Source: Deltaproteobacteria bacterium (GTDB taxonomy: Bacteria; Bdellovibrionota; Bdellovibrionia; Bdellovibrionales; Bdellovibrionaceae). From it: a stretch of DNA of 64,000 nucleotides. Location: contig JAFLCC010000002.1 of NCBI GenBank assembly GCA_017302835.1, positions 124,001-188,000 on the forward strand. The letters are read 5' to 3'. Of the stretch, positions 25,864-33,401 are shown one piece after another. Position numbers and translations under genes: made by a program. Every line of letters begins with the position of its first letter. Position 1 is the first letter of the stretch. The notes beneath the pieces are model-generated. The model had not been told where the DNA came from, did no database searches, and saw only the letters and a list, made by a program, of their open reading frames with translations.

Positions 25864-26736
25864 ATGAGCCATATTCCTGTTTTATTGAATGAAATTAAGT
25901 CGACCTTTCAACCTTTTGTTGGTTTTTCAAGACCGCTGTACTTAGATGGTACATTCGGGAGAGGTGGCCATTATAAGGAATTGAAGCTTTTAATTCCTCA
26001 GCTTCAAACGATTGCTTTTGATCAGGATCCAGAAGCCATCAAATATGCGAACAAATATTTTGCAAAAGAGATTGATTCGGGAGAATTGCAGATTATCCAT
26101 GATAACTTTATCAACTTTCAAAAGTACGGAATAGAAAAAATAGATATGATACTTTTAGACTTAGGAGTCAGCTCACCTCAGCTAGATCAACCCGAGAGAG
26201 GATTTAGTTTTTATCATCAGGGCCCTCTGGATATGAGAATGAATAACTCAGCTGGTTTAACAGCTGCAGACATTATTCAAAATGAGTCGGAAAAAGAACT
26301 CATTACTCTTTTTCAACAACTGGGTGAGGTAAGGAGTCCTTATAGGGTTGTGAAGGCGATCATGCATGATAGGGAATCAAAGCCATTTCTAAACACAAAG
26401 GACCTGTCGGGCCTTATTGAGCGGGTCGATGGTTGGAGAAGGAAAGGCTTTCATCCGGCAACTCAATACTTTATGGCCTTAAGGCTAGCTGTTAATAAGG
26501 AACTTCAAGTAATCAAAGAAGTAGTTCCACTTTTAATGGAACATCTGAATTCGGGAGGGAGAATGGCCGTCATCTCCTTTCACTCCTTAGAAGACCGAAT
26601 TATAAAAAATCTATTTAAAGATTCGTTAGAAAAAGGGAGTCCTTTATTTAAAAAAGTGATTCAGCCGTCTCGAGAAGAAGAAGTATCAAATCCAAGAAGT
26701 CGTAGTAGTAAGTTAAGAATATTTGTTAAGAATTGA
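25864..26736 (+). CDS. rsmH: 16S rRNA m4C1402 methyltransferase
   Basis: 290 residues (formerly MraW). It methylates N4 of C1402 in 16S rRNA. YLDGTFGRGGHYKEL is the SAM-binding motif, LLDLGVSSPQLDQPERGFSF is the family signature, and GGRMAVISFHSLEDRIIK is in the C-terminal half. It opens the division and cell wall cluster, but the usual upstream mraZ is absent: the gene divergent from it encodes a zinc-ribbon membrane protein. Confidence 0.96.
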   Translation: MSHIPVLLNEIKSTFQPFVGFSRPLYLDGTFGRGGHYKELKLLIPQLQTIAFDQDPEAIKYANKYFAKEIDSGELQIIHDNFINFQKYGIEKIDMILLDLGVSSPQLDQPERGFSFYHQGPLDMRMNNSAGLTAADIIQNESEKELITLFQQLGEVRSPYRVVKAIMHDRESKPFLNTKDLSGLIERVDGWRRKGFHPATQYFMALRLAVNKELQVIKEVVPLLMEHLNSGGRMAVISFHSLEDRIIKNLFKDSLEKGSPLFKKVIQPSREEEVSNPRSRSSKLRIFVKN

Positions 26737-26881
26737 AGTTTTTTCAAATAAGCGCTGAGACCTCTGTCTAGGATCTTAGAGACTATCTTAGTAATAAAAT
26801 GTCTAAAAAGAAAAACGGGTTATAATTAAAGAGACTAGGATGGTCTGAATATCAAGAATGATATAAAATGTGAGGTCATGG

Positions 26882-27202
26882 ATGAAATCTAAGCAAGATG
26901 AGATAAAGCCTTTTTTTAGTTTGGCCATTGTTATTTTGACTCTTTTTTTTGTGGCATTTATGCAGATGGAAGAGCGTCGACTTGGATATCAAATTTACTA
27001 TTTAGCTAAAAAAGTTAAAAAGGTTGAACAAGAAAGAAGACTTCGAGAAATTGAGTTAGCAAAAATCACCATGCCATCTCATTTAATGCAAGTTGCAAAA
27101 AGTAAATTGACATTAAAAAGACCTGAACTGAATCAAATTATCCATGTGGCTGGTCCTATGAAAGTTTATTCAAGTAAAAAAAGGATTGAATTTGAAAACT
27201 AG
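26882..27202 (+). CDS. ftsL: FtsL-like cell division protein
   Basis: 106 residues from the ATG at 26882, which has GAGG 6 bases upstream; a GTG at 26870 is also in frame. Topology is a short cytoplasmic tail, one membrane helix (about 10-30), then a periplasmic leucine-zipper-like coiled coil (LGYQIYYLAKKVKKVEQERRLREIELAKI). Sequence similarity to FtsL is always weak; the call rests on topology and its place between rsmH and ftsI. FtsL joins FtsB and FtsQ in the divisome. Its stop overlaps the ftsI start. Confidence 0.8.
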   Translation: MKSKQDEIKPFFSLAIVILTLFFVAFMQMEERRLGYQIYYLAKKVKKVEQERRLREIELAKITMPSHLMQVAKSKLTLKRPELNQIIHVAGPMKVYSSKKRIEFEN

Positions 27203-29096
27203 AATTATAATTATTTTTATTTTTTTTATCTGCCTATGGAGTTTCATACTTATTAGAGGATTTTTTATTCAGTTGGTTCCTAACAGTAAGTTATCTTCTT
27301 TGCAAAACAAACAATTTGAAACAAATGTCACTTTGCAGTCACGAAGAGGAAATATTGTAGATAAAAACTTAAAGGAAATTGCCATTTCTAATCAAACGTT
27401 TTCATTATTTGCAGATCCAAAAAATATAGAATTACCAAGAAAATATGCAAAACTTTTAGCGAAGAAATTAAATATAAATTCAGAGAATCTTTATCTTAAA
27501 CTAAAAGATAAGAAAAAAAGATTTGTTTGGATTCAAAGGTTTTTAAATAAAGATGAGTATGAAAACATCAAGCAACTAGAATTAAAAGGTTTGTCGTTTG
27601 TCGAAGAATGGAAGCGATACTATCCGAATGAGGAATTGCTAGCTCAAACGATTGGATCGGTGGGGCAGGAAGGAGTCGGCTTAGAAGGCATCGAATTAGA
27701 GTATGAGAATATTTTAAAGGGTGATTTAACAAAGAAAAAAATTCGCAGAGACGCCAGGGGGAGAACTTTAAATATTGAGGGCATGACGATTACTGAGAAT
27801 CAGGAAGGCGAGGATGTTCAATTAACATTGGATACGGATTTGCAATTTTATTTGCAAAATGAATTACAATTTGTTCTGAATTCTTTTTCTGCGGAATCAG
27901 CCATGGGTGTGGTGTTGGATGCAAAGACATCAGCCATAAGATCAATAGTGTCTTTGCCCAATCAAAATAAATTCAATTTAATGTCTAAAAGACAAAGAAA
28001 TATTACTGATGTATTTGAGCCAGGAAGTACAATGAAACCATTTATTGTTGCTATGGCAGTAGATGAAAAAAAAATTGAGCCAAATACAAAAATTTTCTGT
28101 GAAAATGGTAAGATGAAAGTGGGTAATAAAACCATCAGAGAAGCTGACTCTCATCATCAATTTGGAAATTTAACTAGTTCCGAGATCTTAGCCTATTCTT
28201 CAAACATTGGATCGTCAAAAATTGCTTTTTTATTAGGCCAAGAACAAGTGTGGAAGGGATTAGATAAATTTGGATTTGGAAAGAAAACCATGATTGATTT
28301 TCCAGGCGAAGGAAGAGGCGTATTACAGAAGTTGCCTTGGAGGGATCATTTATTTGCTAACATTTCCTTTGGTCATGGAATCAGTGTAACAGCAATTCAG
28401 TTAGCAAATGCCTTTGCCGCCCTTGTAAATGGAGGGATCTTGAATTCACCCTACTTGGTTGAAGCGACCAAGAACCAGGACTTGTCAGATTTTAAAAGCT
28501 TGAATAGACCGTCGGGAGTGCAAGTTATTTCAAAAGAAACATCTAATAAAATAAAGCTTATGTTGACTGCCGTTACCTATGACGGGGGGACAGGAGTGAA
28601 TGCAAGGGTTCCAGGATTCCAAGTAGGTGGAAAAACGGGAACAGCTCAAAAAAGTAATCCGAATGGAAAAGGCTATCTGCCTAATGCGTATCTTTCCAGT
28701 TTTATTGGTTTTATTCCAGTGCATGAACCAAAATATATTATTTATATCATCGTTGATAATCCTCAAAAAGCCTATTATGGATCGCAAGTAGCGGCCCCCG
28801 TTTTTTCAAAGGTGGCGTCCTATTTAGTTCGGAAGGATGGTTTTGCTCCGAGCTTAGTTTCAGAAAAAAATTTAATTTCCGAGAATTCAAAAAAACTTCC
28901 AAACTTGAGTCAAAAACAAACTGCTAGGAATCCGACGATGGGGATGTCTTTAAGGGAAATTATTAAGAGATTAGAACCCAATAAAAACGAAATCGAAATT
29001 CTTGGTAACGGCAAAACCGTAGAAAGTGTCGAAATCTCTAAACAAGACGATTCCAAACAAGATGAGATGACCAAGGTCAAAGTTATTGTGAAATAA
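27192..29096 (+). CDS. ftsI: Septal peptidoglycan transpeptidase (PBP3/FtsI), with PASTA-like tail
   Basis: 634 residues from the TTG at 27192, which is 6 bases after an AAAGGA box; the TTG at 27186 is too close to that box. One N-terminal membrane helix, then a dimerisation domain (SRRGNIVDKNLKEIA), then the penicillin-binding transpeptidase domain: active-site Ser in EPGSTMKPF (about residue 279), SSN motif (YSSNIGSSK), and KTGTAQ. The C-terminus (about 575-634, MSLREIIKRLEP...VKVIVK) resembles a PASTA repeat. It crosslinks septal peptidoglycan in the periplasm with FtsL and FtsW. Confidence 0.94.
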   Translation: MKTRIIIIFIFFICLWSFILIRGFFIQLVPNSKLSSLQNKQFETNVTLQSRRGNIVDKNLKEIAISNQTFSLFADPKNIELPRKYAKLLAKKLNINSENLYLKLKDKKKRFVWIQRFLNKDEYENIKQLELKGLSFVEEWKRYYPNEELLAQTIGSVGQEGVGLEGIELEYENILKGDLTKKKIRRDARGRTLNIEGMTITENQEGEDVQLTLDTDLQFYLQNELQFVLNSFSAESAMGVVLDAKTSAIRSIVSLPNQNKFNLMSKRQRNITDVFEPGSTMKPFIVAMAVDEKKIEPNTKIFCENGKMKVGNKTIREADSHHQFGNLTSSEILAYSSNIGSSKIAFLLGQEQVWKGLDKFGFGKKTMIDFPGEGRGVLQKLPWRDHLFANISFGHGISVTAIQLANAFAALVNGGILNSPYLVEATKNQDLSDFKSLNRPSGVQVISKETSNKIKLMLTAVTYDGGTGVNARVPGFQVGGKTGTAQKSNPNGKGYLPNAYLSSFIGFIPVHEPKYIIYIIVDNPQKAYYGSQVAAPVFSKVASYLVRKDGFAPSLVSEKNLISENSKKLPNLSQKQTARNPTMGMSLREIIKRLEPNKNEIEILGNGKTVESVEISKQDDSKQDEMTKVKVIVK

Positions 29097-29748
29097 AAAG
29101 TCCTAGTTCGGCTATCACCTGCTGAGGAATTTCATGCCCTCCATTAAATCGAATCATTTTTCCTCTTAACCCTGCGGAAGTCAGAAACGAATGCAATCTG
29201 TCGGCGCCACCCATAGGCAAAACAGGATCGTTTTGTCCATGACTCATAAAAAATGCAGAATCAATCATTTCTGACTTTAAGTGCTTCTTTAAATTAGTTT
29301 TATTAACTAAGTTTGATGATAGCAAAATAAGCGCTTTAGGTGGAACTTCTAAATTAAAGAATAAATTTAGAGCTAACATGCCCCCTTGGCTAAATCCGCC
29401 AATGATAAGTTTCTTTGGGTCTATTTTTTTTGCTTTAATCCAATAGCTAAAATCACTGACCAATTTTTCAATGTCCTCTGGTACCTCATCGCTGATATCT
29501 AAATTTCTGCTTTCTTTTTGATACCGATCAAGTGAAATAGGCCACCAGGCTTTTCCTGTCCACCCTACACCTAGTGGGATTGAGATGGGTCCATTTGGAA
29601 AGTACCAATTAAATTTTTTTTGAGTAGGAATCACTTTTGAGAGAGGGAATAAGTCTTGAGCATCGGCGCCATAACCGTGGAAGAGAACAATAGAATCCAA
29701 GTTAGGATCTTGAAAATCCTCAAGCAGGTTTTTATCAAATAGGTTCAT
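29083..29748 (-). CDS. Phospholipase/carboxylesterase-family alpha/beta hydrolase
   Basis: 221 residues. VLFHGYGADAQDLFPLSK is the N-terminal oxyanion region, GGFSQGGMLALNL holds the nucleophile Ser (GFSQGG), SHGQNDPVLP the acidic residue and NGGHEIP the histidine, giving a full catalytic triad of the abhydrolase_2 (YpfH/EstB-like) group. Cytosolic esterase of short acyl esters is the likely activity; the natural substrate is unknown. Its 3' end overlaps the 3' end of ftsI by 14 bp in the opposite direction, so it interrupts the division cluster. Confidence 0.85.
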   Translation of the reverse strand: MNLFDKNLLEDFQDPNLDSIVLFHGYGADAQDLFPLSKVIPTQKKFNWYFPNGPISIPLGVGWTGKAWWPISLDRYQKESRNLDISDEVPEDIEKLVSDFSYWIKAKKIDPKKLIIGGFSQGGMLALNLFFNLEVPPKALILLSSNLVNKTNLKKHLKSEMIDSAFFMSHGQNDPVLPMGGADRLHSFLTSAGLRGKMIRFNGGHEIPQQVIAELGLFISQ

Positions 29749-29813
29749 TTAAATTCTCCTAAAAAATACACTATTGATGGACACTTATATACTACTTTGT
29801 TAAATCTGAACAG

Positions 29814-31394
29814 ATGAATATTAAAGAATTATTTGAATTGTTTCCTCAGCTAAACAATAAGTTAAGCTCCCAATTAAACCAGCAGCTAAACCAGCAGTTA
29901 AATCACCGGTTAAATCACGGGTTAAATTCCATTAAAAAGCTGAATGTTCATCCGTCACTAATGGGACATAAAATAAAAAATTTGACGTCTTCGTCAAGAG
30001 AAGAACAAAAGAAATCAGTTTATTTTGCCTTCAAGGGATCTCGGGAGGATGGTCATTTCTATATTTCTGAGGTAATTTCAAAAGGTGTTTTGGCTTTAGT
30101 AATTGAAGATGAATCTAAAATTCCTAAAGGATGCTCTCTTCCGATCATGATTGTGCCTGATGCCCGCAATGCATTTGACTTTATAAGTTCAAAATTTTTT
30201 CATCAAAGTGATCAAAAACTTTATACCGTAGGTGTTACGGGAACAAATGGGAAAACGTCCATTACTTATATCGCCGAATATATTTTTAAAAACTTGAATT
30301 TGCCACTCGGAGTTATTGGAACAATTAATCATCGATTGGGTGCAAAAACATGGGATACGGAGTTAACTACCCCCGATTCTTGGACCCTACACAAAAGGTT
30401 ACACGATTTTTATAAATTACAAGCGGCAGGTGTTGTATTAGAGGTATCAAGTCACGCCTTAGATCAAAAAAGAGTGAATTCATTAAATTTTGATGCTGTG
30501 ATATTTACAAATCTAACAAGAGATCATTTGGACTATCATAAAACAATGGGTGCCTATTTTCGAGCAAAGCAAGTGCTTTTTTGGGATCAAATGTGGAAAA
30601 GCGTTAAAACTAATAAAATGGCCATTATCAACGGAGATGATTCTTTTGGAAAAAAATTAAAAATTGCCAACGGTGTGGATAAAATTTATTTTGGTATGAA
30701 TCAAACCAATGATTATTCTTTCAAAATCTTAAACCGAAATTATTACGGGCAAGACATTGAACTAAAATACAAAAAAACGTCATGGAAATTTCATGTGCCC
30801 TTAATCGGTGATCATTCTATTTATAATTTAATCCCAGTTTTGATTCTCGGAGAAAAGAATTCAATTAGTGTAAAAAAATCAATGGAAGCATTTAAAAAAT
30901 TCCCGGGTGTTCCTGGAAGATTGCAAAAAGTAGAGAATAAAAGAAAACTAAATATTTTCATTGATTATGCGCATACTCCCGATGCATTACAGAAAGTACT
31001 AAATACACTCATTTCAATTAAAATAAAAAATAATTTAAAAAATAAAATAGTATGTCTATTCGGTTGCGGTGGAGATAGAGATAAAGGGAAAAGGCCCTTA
31101 ATGGGAAAATTGGCGGAAAAATTATCTGACATCATGATAATTACTTCAGATAATCCCAGAAATGAAGATCCAAAACAAATCATAGAAGATATTTGTAAAG
31201 GTCTAAAAAAGAGGAATACTTTGAACGTGATTGTGGAAGTTGATCGAGCCCAGGCAATAAAAAAGGGAATTGAAATGTTGTCCCCAAAGGACGTGTTAAT
31301 TATTTGTGGAAAAGGGCATGAAAATTATCAGGTTATTGGCTCTCAAAAAAAATATTTTAGTGATTATGATGAAGTATTAAAAAACATAAATTAA
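29814..31394 (+). CDS. murE: UDP-MurNAc-tripeptide synthetase (MurE), with N-terminal tetrapeptide repeat
   Basis: 526 residues. It adds the third amino acid to UDP-MurNAc-dipeptide using ATP. VTGTNGKTSITY is the ATP-binding loop, EVSSHALDQKRV and FTNLTRDHLDYHKTM are family motifs, and SDNPRNEDP is the DNPR signature of the meso-diaminopimelate-adding type. Residues 12-39 are seven repeats of the form xLNx (QLNN KLSS QLNQ QLNQ QLNH RLNH GLNS) not found in usual MurE, which explains the extra length over about 490. The rest looks complete and functional. Confidence 0.94.
   Translation: MNIKELFELFPQLNNKLSSQLNQQLNQQLNHRLNHGLNSIKKLNVHPSLMGHKIKNLTSSSREEQKKSVYFAFKGSREDGHFYISEVISKGVLALVIEDESKIPKGCSLPIMIVPDARNAFDFISSKFFHQSDQKLYTVGVTGTNGKTSITYIAEYIFKNLNLPLGVIGTINHRLGAKTWDTELTTPDSWTLHKRLHDFYKLQAAGVVLEVSSHALDQKRVNSLNFDAVIFTNLTRDHLDYHKTMGAYFRAKQVLFWDQMWKSVKTNKMAIINGDDSFGKKLKIANGVDKIYFGMNQTNDYSFKILNRNYYGQDIELKYKKTSWKFHVPLIGDHSIYNLIPVLILGEKNSISVKKSMEAFKKFPGVPGRLQKVENKRKLNIFIDYAHTPDALQKVLNTLISIKIKNNLKNKIVCLFGCGGDRDKGKRPLMGKLAEKLSDIMIITSDNPRNEDPKQIIEDICKGLKKRNTLNVIVEVDRAQAIKKGIEMLSPKDVLIICGKGHENYQVIGSQKKYFSDYDEVLKNIN
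29847..29930. repeat. Seven tandem 12-bp repeats inside murE
   Basis: Units of 12 bp run from 29847 to 29930, for example CAATTAAACCAG, CAGCTAAACCAG, CAGTTAAATCAC and CGGTTAAATCAC. Each encodes four residues with the core LN. All units stay in frame, so copy number can change without breaking murE. The outer units are more diverged than the inner ones. Confidence 0.85.
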
Positions 31395-31421
31395 TAAAAA
31401 TTAATAAAAATAAGGAAAAAA

Positions 31422-32837
31422 ATGTTTGAATTAAAGAAATTAAAAGTCTGGATGGAGGCGACGATTCTTCAGGCTGAACGAACTGAGTTTTTGGAAGTGG
31501 CTTCGGATACCCGCAAAGATTTGAAAGGGAAGTTGTTTTTTGCATTACGTGGAGAGAATTTTGATGCTCATCAGTTTCTAGAAAAGGCCATTGAACAAGG
31601 CGCTGCTGGTTTGGTAATTGATAAATCAGAAAAGTTTGATGAAATAAAAGAGAAATCTAAATCCATTACCGTTTTTTTGGTTAAAGACACTTTAACGGCA
31701 TTGCAATCACTAGCACATGAGTATCGCCTGGCCTTAGGAACTAAAATTATTTCCATCACGGGCTCAAATGGTAAAACTACAGCCAAGGAGTTTACAGCTC
31801 AAGTATTAAGTGTTTTTTTTAAAACCCATTTTAATTCTGGATCTTATAATAACCATTGGGGTGTGCCATTTTCACTTTTAGCATTAAAGCCAGAGCATGA
31901 AATTGGAATTATCGAAATAGGGATGAGCCACCCCCACGAAATCGAAAAACTGGTCAAAATAGCTTGTCCTCAAATAGTCGTTTGCACGATGGTTGGCAAT
32001 GCTCATATTGAACACTTTGGGACAGTGGAAAAAATAGCTGAAGCCAAAGAGGAGATATACAAATATTCAGATCCAAATGGGATTAAAATTTTTAATTTGG
32101 ATAATGAGCATACATATAAAATGTATGTGAAATATGGATTTAACCGTAGTCAAGCATTCACTTTCTCAACGAACCGTAAGGAGGCAGATGTTTTTATGAA
32201 AGTTAATGAGTTTAAGATTGATTCATTAACTATAGAAGGTTCAATTTTAGGAGTTAAAAATACAATTCAAGTACCTATTTTCGGAGAACAGAATATTACG
32301 AATATCATGGTTGCAGCTACGATAGCGATTGCCTTACGCGTCCAACCTGAAAGAGTTTGGGATTCATTGAAGGGTTTAAGTACAAACTGGGGGAGGAATC
32401 AATTTTTACAGTCTGATATTGGAGGTAAAATTTTATTTGATGGATACAATGCTAATTCCGACTCTATGAAAAGTTTATTGTTAAATTTTTCAAAATTGAA
32501 AACTAGAGGAAAAAAAATCGCAGTGCTTGCTGAAATGCTAGAGCAGGGTGATATGTCAGCTGAGTGCCATAAGAATTTAGGAATACAGGTTGCTAATTCT
32601 GGATTTGATATCGTTTTCTTTTATGGAAAACCTTGGAAAGAATTTAAAGAAGGGGTTGATTCAGTTAATAAATCACAAAATATTTTCTATTATCCCGATT
32701 TTAACAACGAAATGATTACAAAGATCAAAGAACTTGAGACTTCAGAATCATTGATCTGTATTAAAGGATCAAGAGGAATGAAAACGGAAAGAGTGGTTCA
32801 GGGATTAGTTAAGACTTTCTCTGGTAAATACATTTAA
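31422..32837 (+). CDS. murF: UDP-MurNAc-tripeptide-D-Ala-D-Ala ligase
   Basis: 471 residues. It ligates D-Ala-D-Ala to the UDP-MurNAc-tripeptide with ATP, the last cytosolic step of the stem peptide. ITGSNGKTTAKEF is the ATP loop, SYNNHWGVPFSLL and EIGMSHPHEIEKL are MurF motifs, and FDGYNANSDSMKSLL is the C-terminal domain signature. It follows murE by 27 bp. The cluster stops here: the next gene is on the other strand and overlaps murF by 33 bp, so mraY, murD, ftsW and others are elsewhere. Confidence 0.95.
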   Translation: MFELKKLKVWMEATILQAERTEFLEVASDTRKDLKGKLFFALRGENFDAHQFLEKAIEQGAAGLVIDKSEKFDEIKEKSKSITVFLVKDTLTALQSLAHEYRLALGTKIISITGSNGKTTAKEFTAQVLSVFFKTHFNSGSYNNHWGVPFSLLALKPEHEIGIIEIGMSHPHEIEKLVKIACPQIVVCTMVGNAHIEHFGTVEKIAEAKEEIYKYSDPNGIKIFNLDNEHTYKMYVKYGFNRSQAFTFSTNRKEADVFMKVNEFKIDSLTIEGSILGVKNTIQVPIFGEQNITNIMVAATIAIALRVQPERVWDSLKGLSTNWGRNQFLQSDIGGKILFDGYNANSDSMKSLLLNFSKLKTRGKKIAVLAEMLEQGDMSAECHKNLGIQVANSGFDIVFFYGKPWKEFKEGVDSVNKSQNIFYYPDFNNEMITKIKELETSESLICIKGSRGMKTERVVQGLVKTFSGKYI

Positions 32838-33314
32838 GTAGTACTTAATTAGATAGTCTATTTTAAATTCCTGATCCTTATAGGTCCAAACTAGTTCATT
32901 AAACACTTTTATTTTAGCAATAATTAACTGGTCATCTAAAATTTTGGAGTTTAATTTTGATTCTGAAATTTGAGAGGTAGAGAGCATTTGTGAACCAATA
33001 AAATTGAAGCGAATGCATATTGAACCAGGTTCTAATAATGAAAATAGCATTTTGTAGCCATTCCTAAAAAGCATAAAGTCACCGTGCGTTTGAGCTATGG
33101 TGTAAATTTTTATATTACCAACTGGACTTGATTTTAAGTCATTGTACATACTGATAGCATCGGTGAATTTCTCTTTGAGAAGAGCCAAAAAATTAAGAGT
33201 TTCTTGAACTAAGATTCTTTTTTGATTATAGGATGGATCTAGGTTAATGACTCCAGATTCTATGGATTGATCTTCAGCCTCTACTAATTCCTTGATCCAT
33301 TCTAACTGATTCAT
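32805..33314 (-). CDS. Conserved-type hypothetical cytosolic protein
   Basis: 169 residues from the ATG at 33314, which has a strong AAGGAG box 6-7 bases upstream. No signal peptide or membrane helix. The N-terminal half is helical (WIKELVEAEDQSIESGVINLDP...ETLNFLALLKEKFTDAISMYNDL), and the C-terminal half is beta-rich (IKIYTIAQTHGDFMLFRNGYKMLFSLLEPGSICIRF). Function not recognised. Its end overlaps the end of murF by 33 bp, tail to tail. Confidence 0.65.
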   Translation of the reverse strand: MNQLEWIKELVEAEDQSIESGVINLDPSYNQKRILVQETLNFLALLKEKFTDAISMYNDLKSSPVGNIKIYTIAQTHGDFMLFRNGYKMLFSLLEPGSICIRFNFIGSQMLSTSQISESKLNSKILDDQLIIAKIKVFNELVWTYKDQEFKIDYLIKYYLNVFTRESLN

Positions 33315-33401
33315 ATTCACTCCTTGAATTTGATTTAGGACGTCCCTTTGCCATTTTAGCAGCACTTATTTAAGGATAAAAAGGAGAGACCCTGAAATCA
33401 A

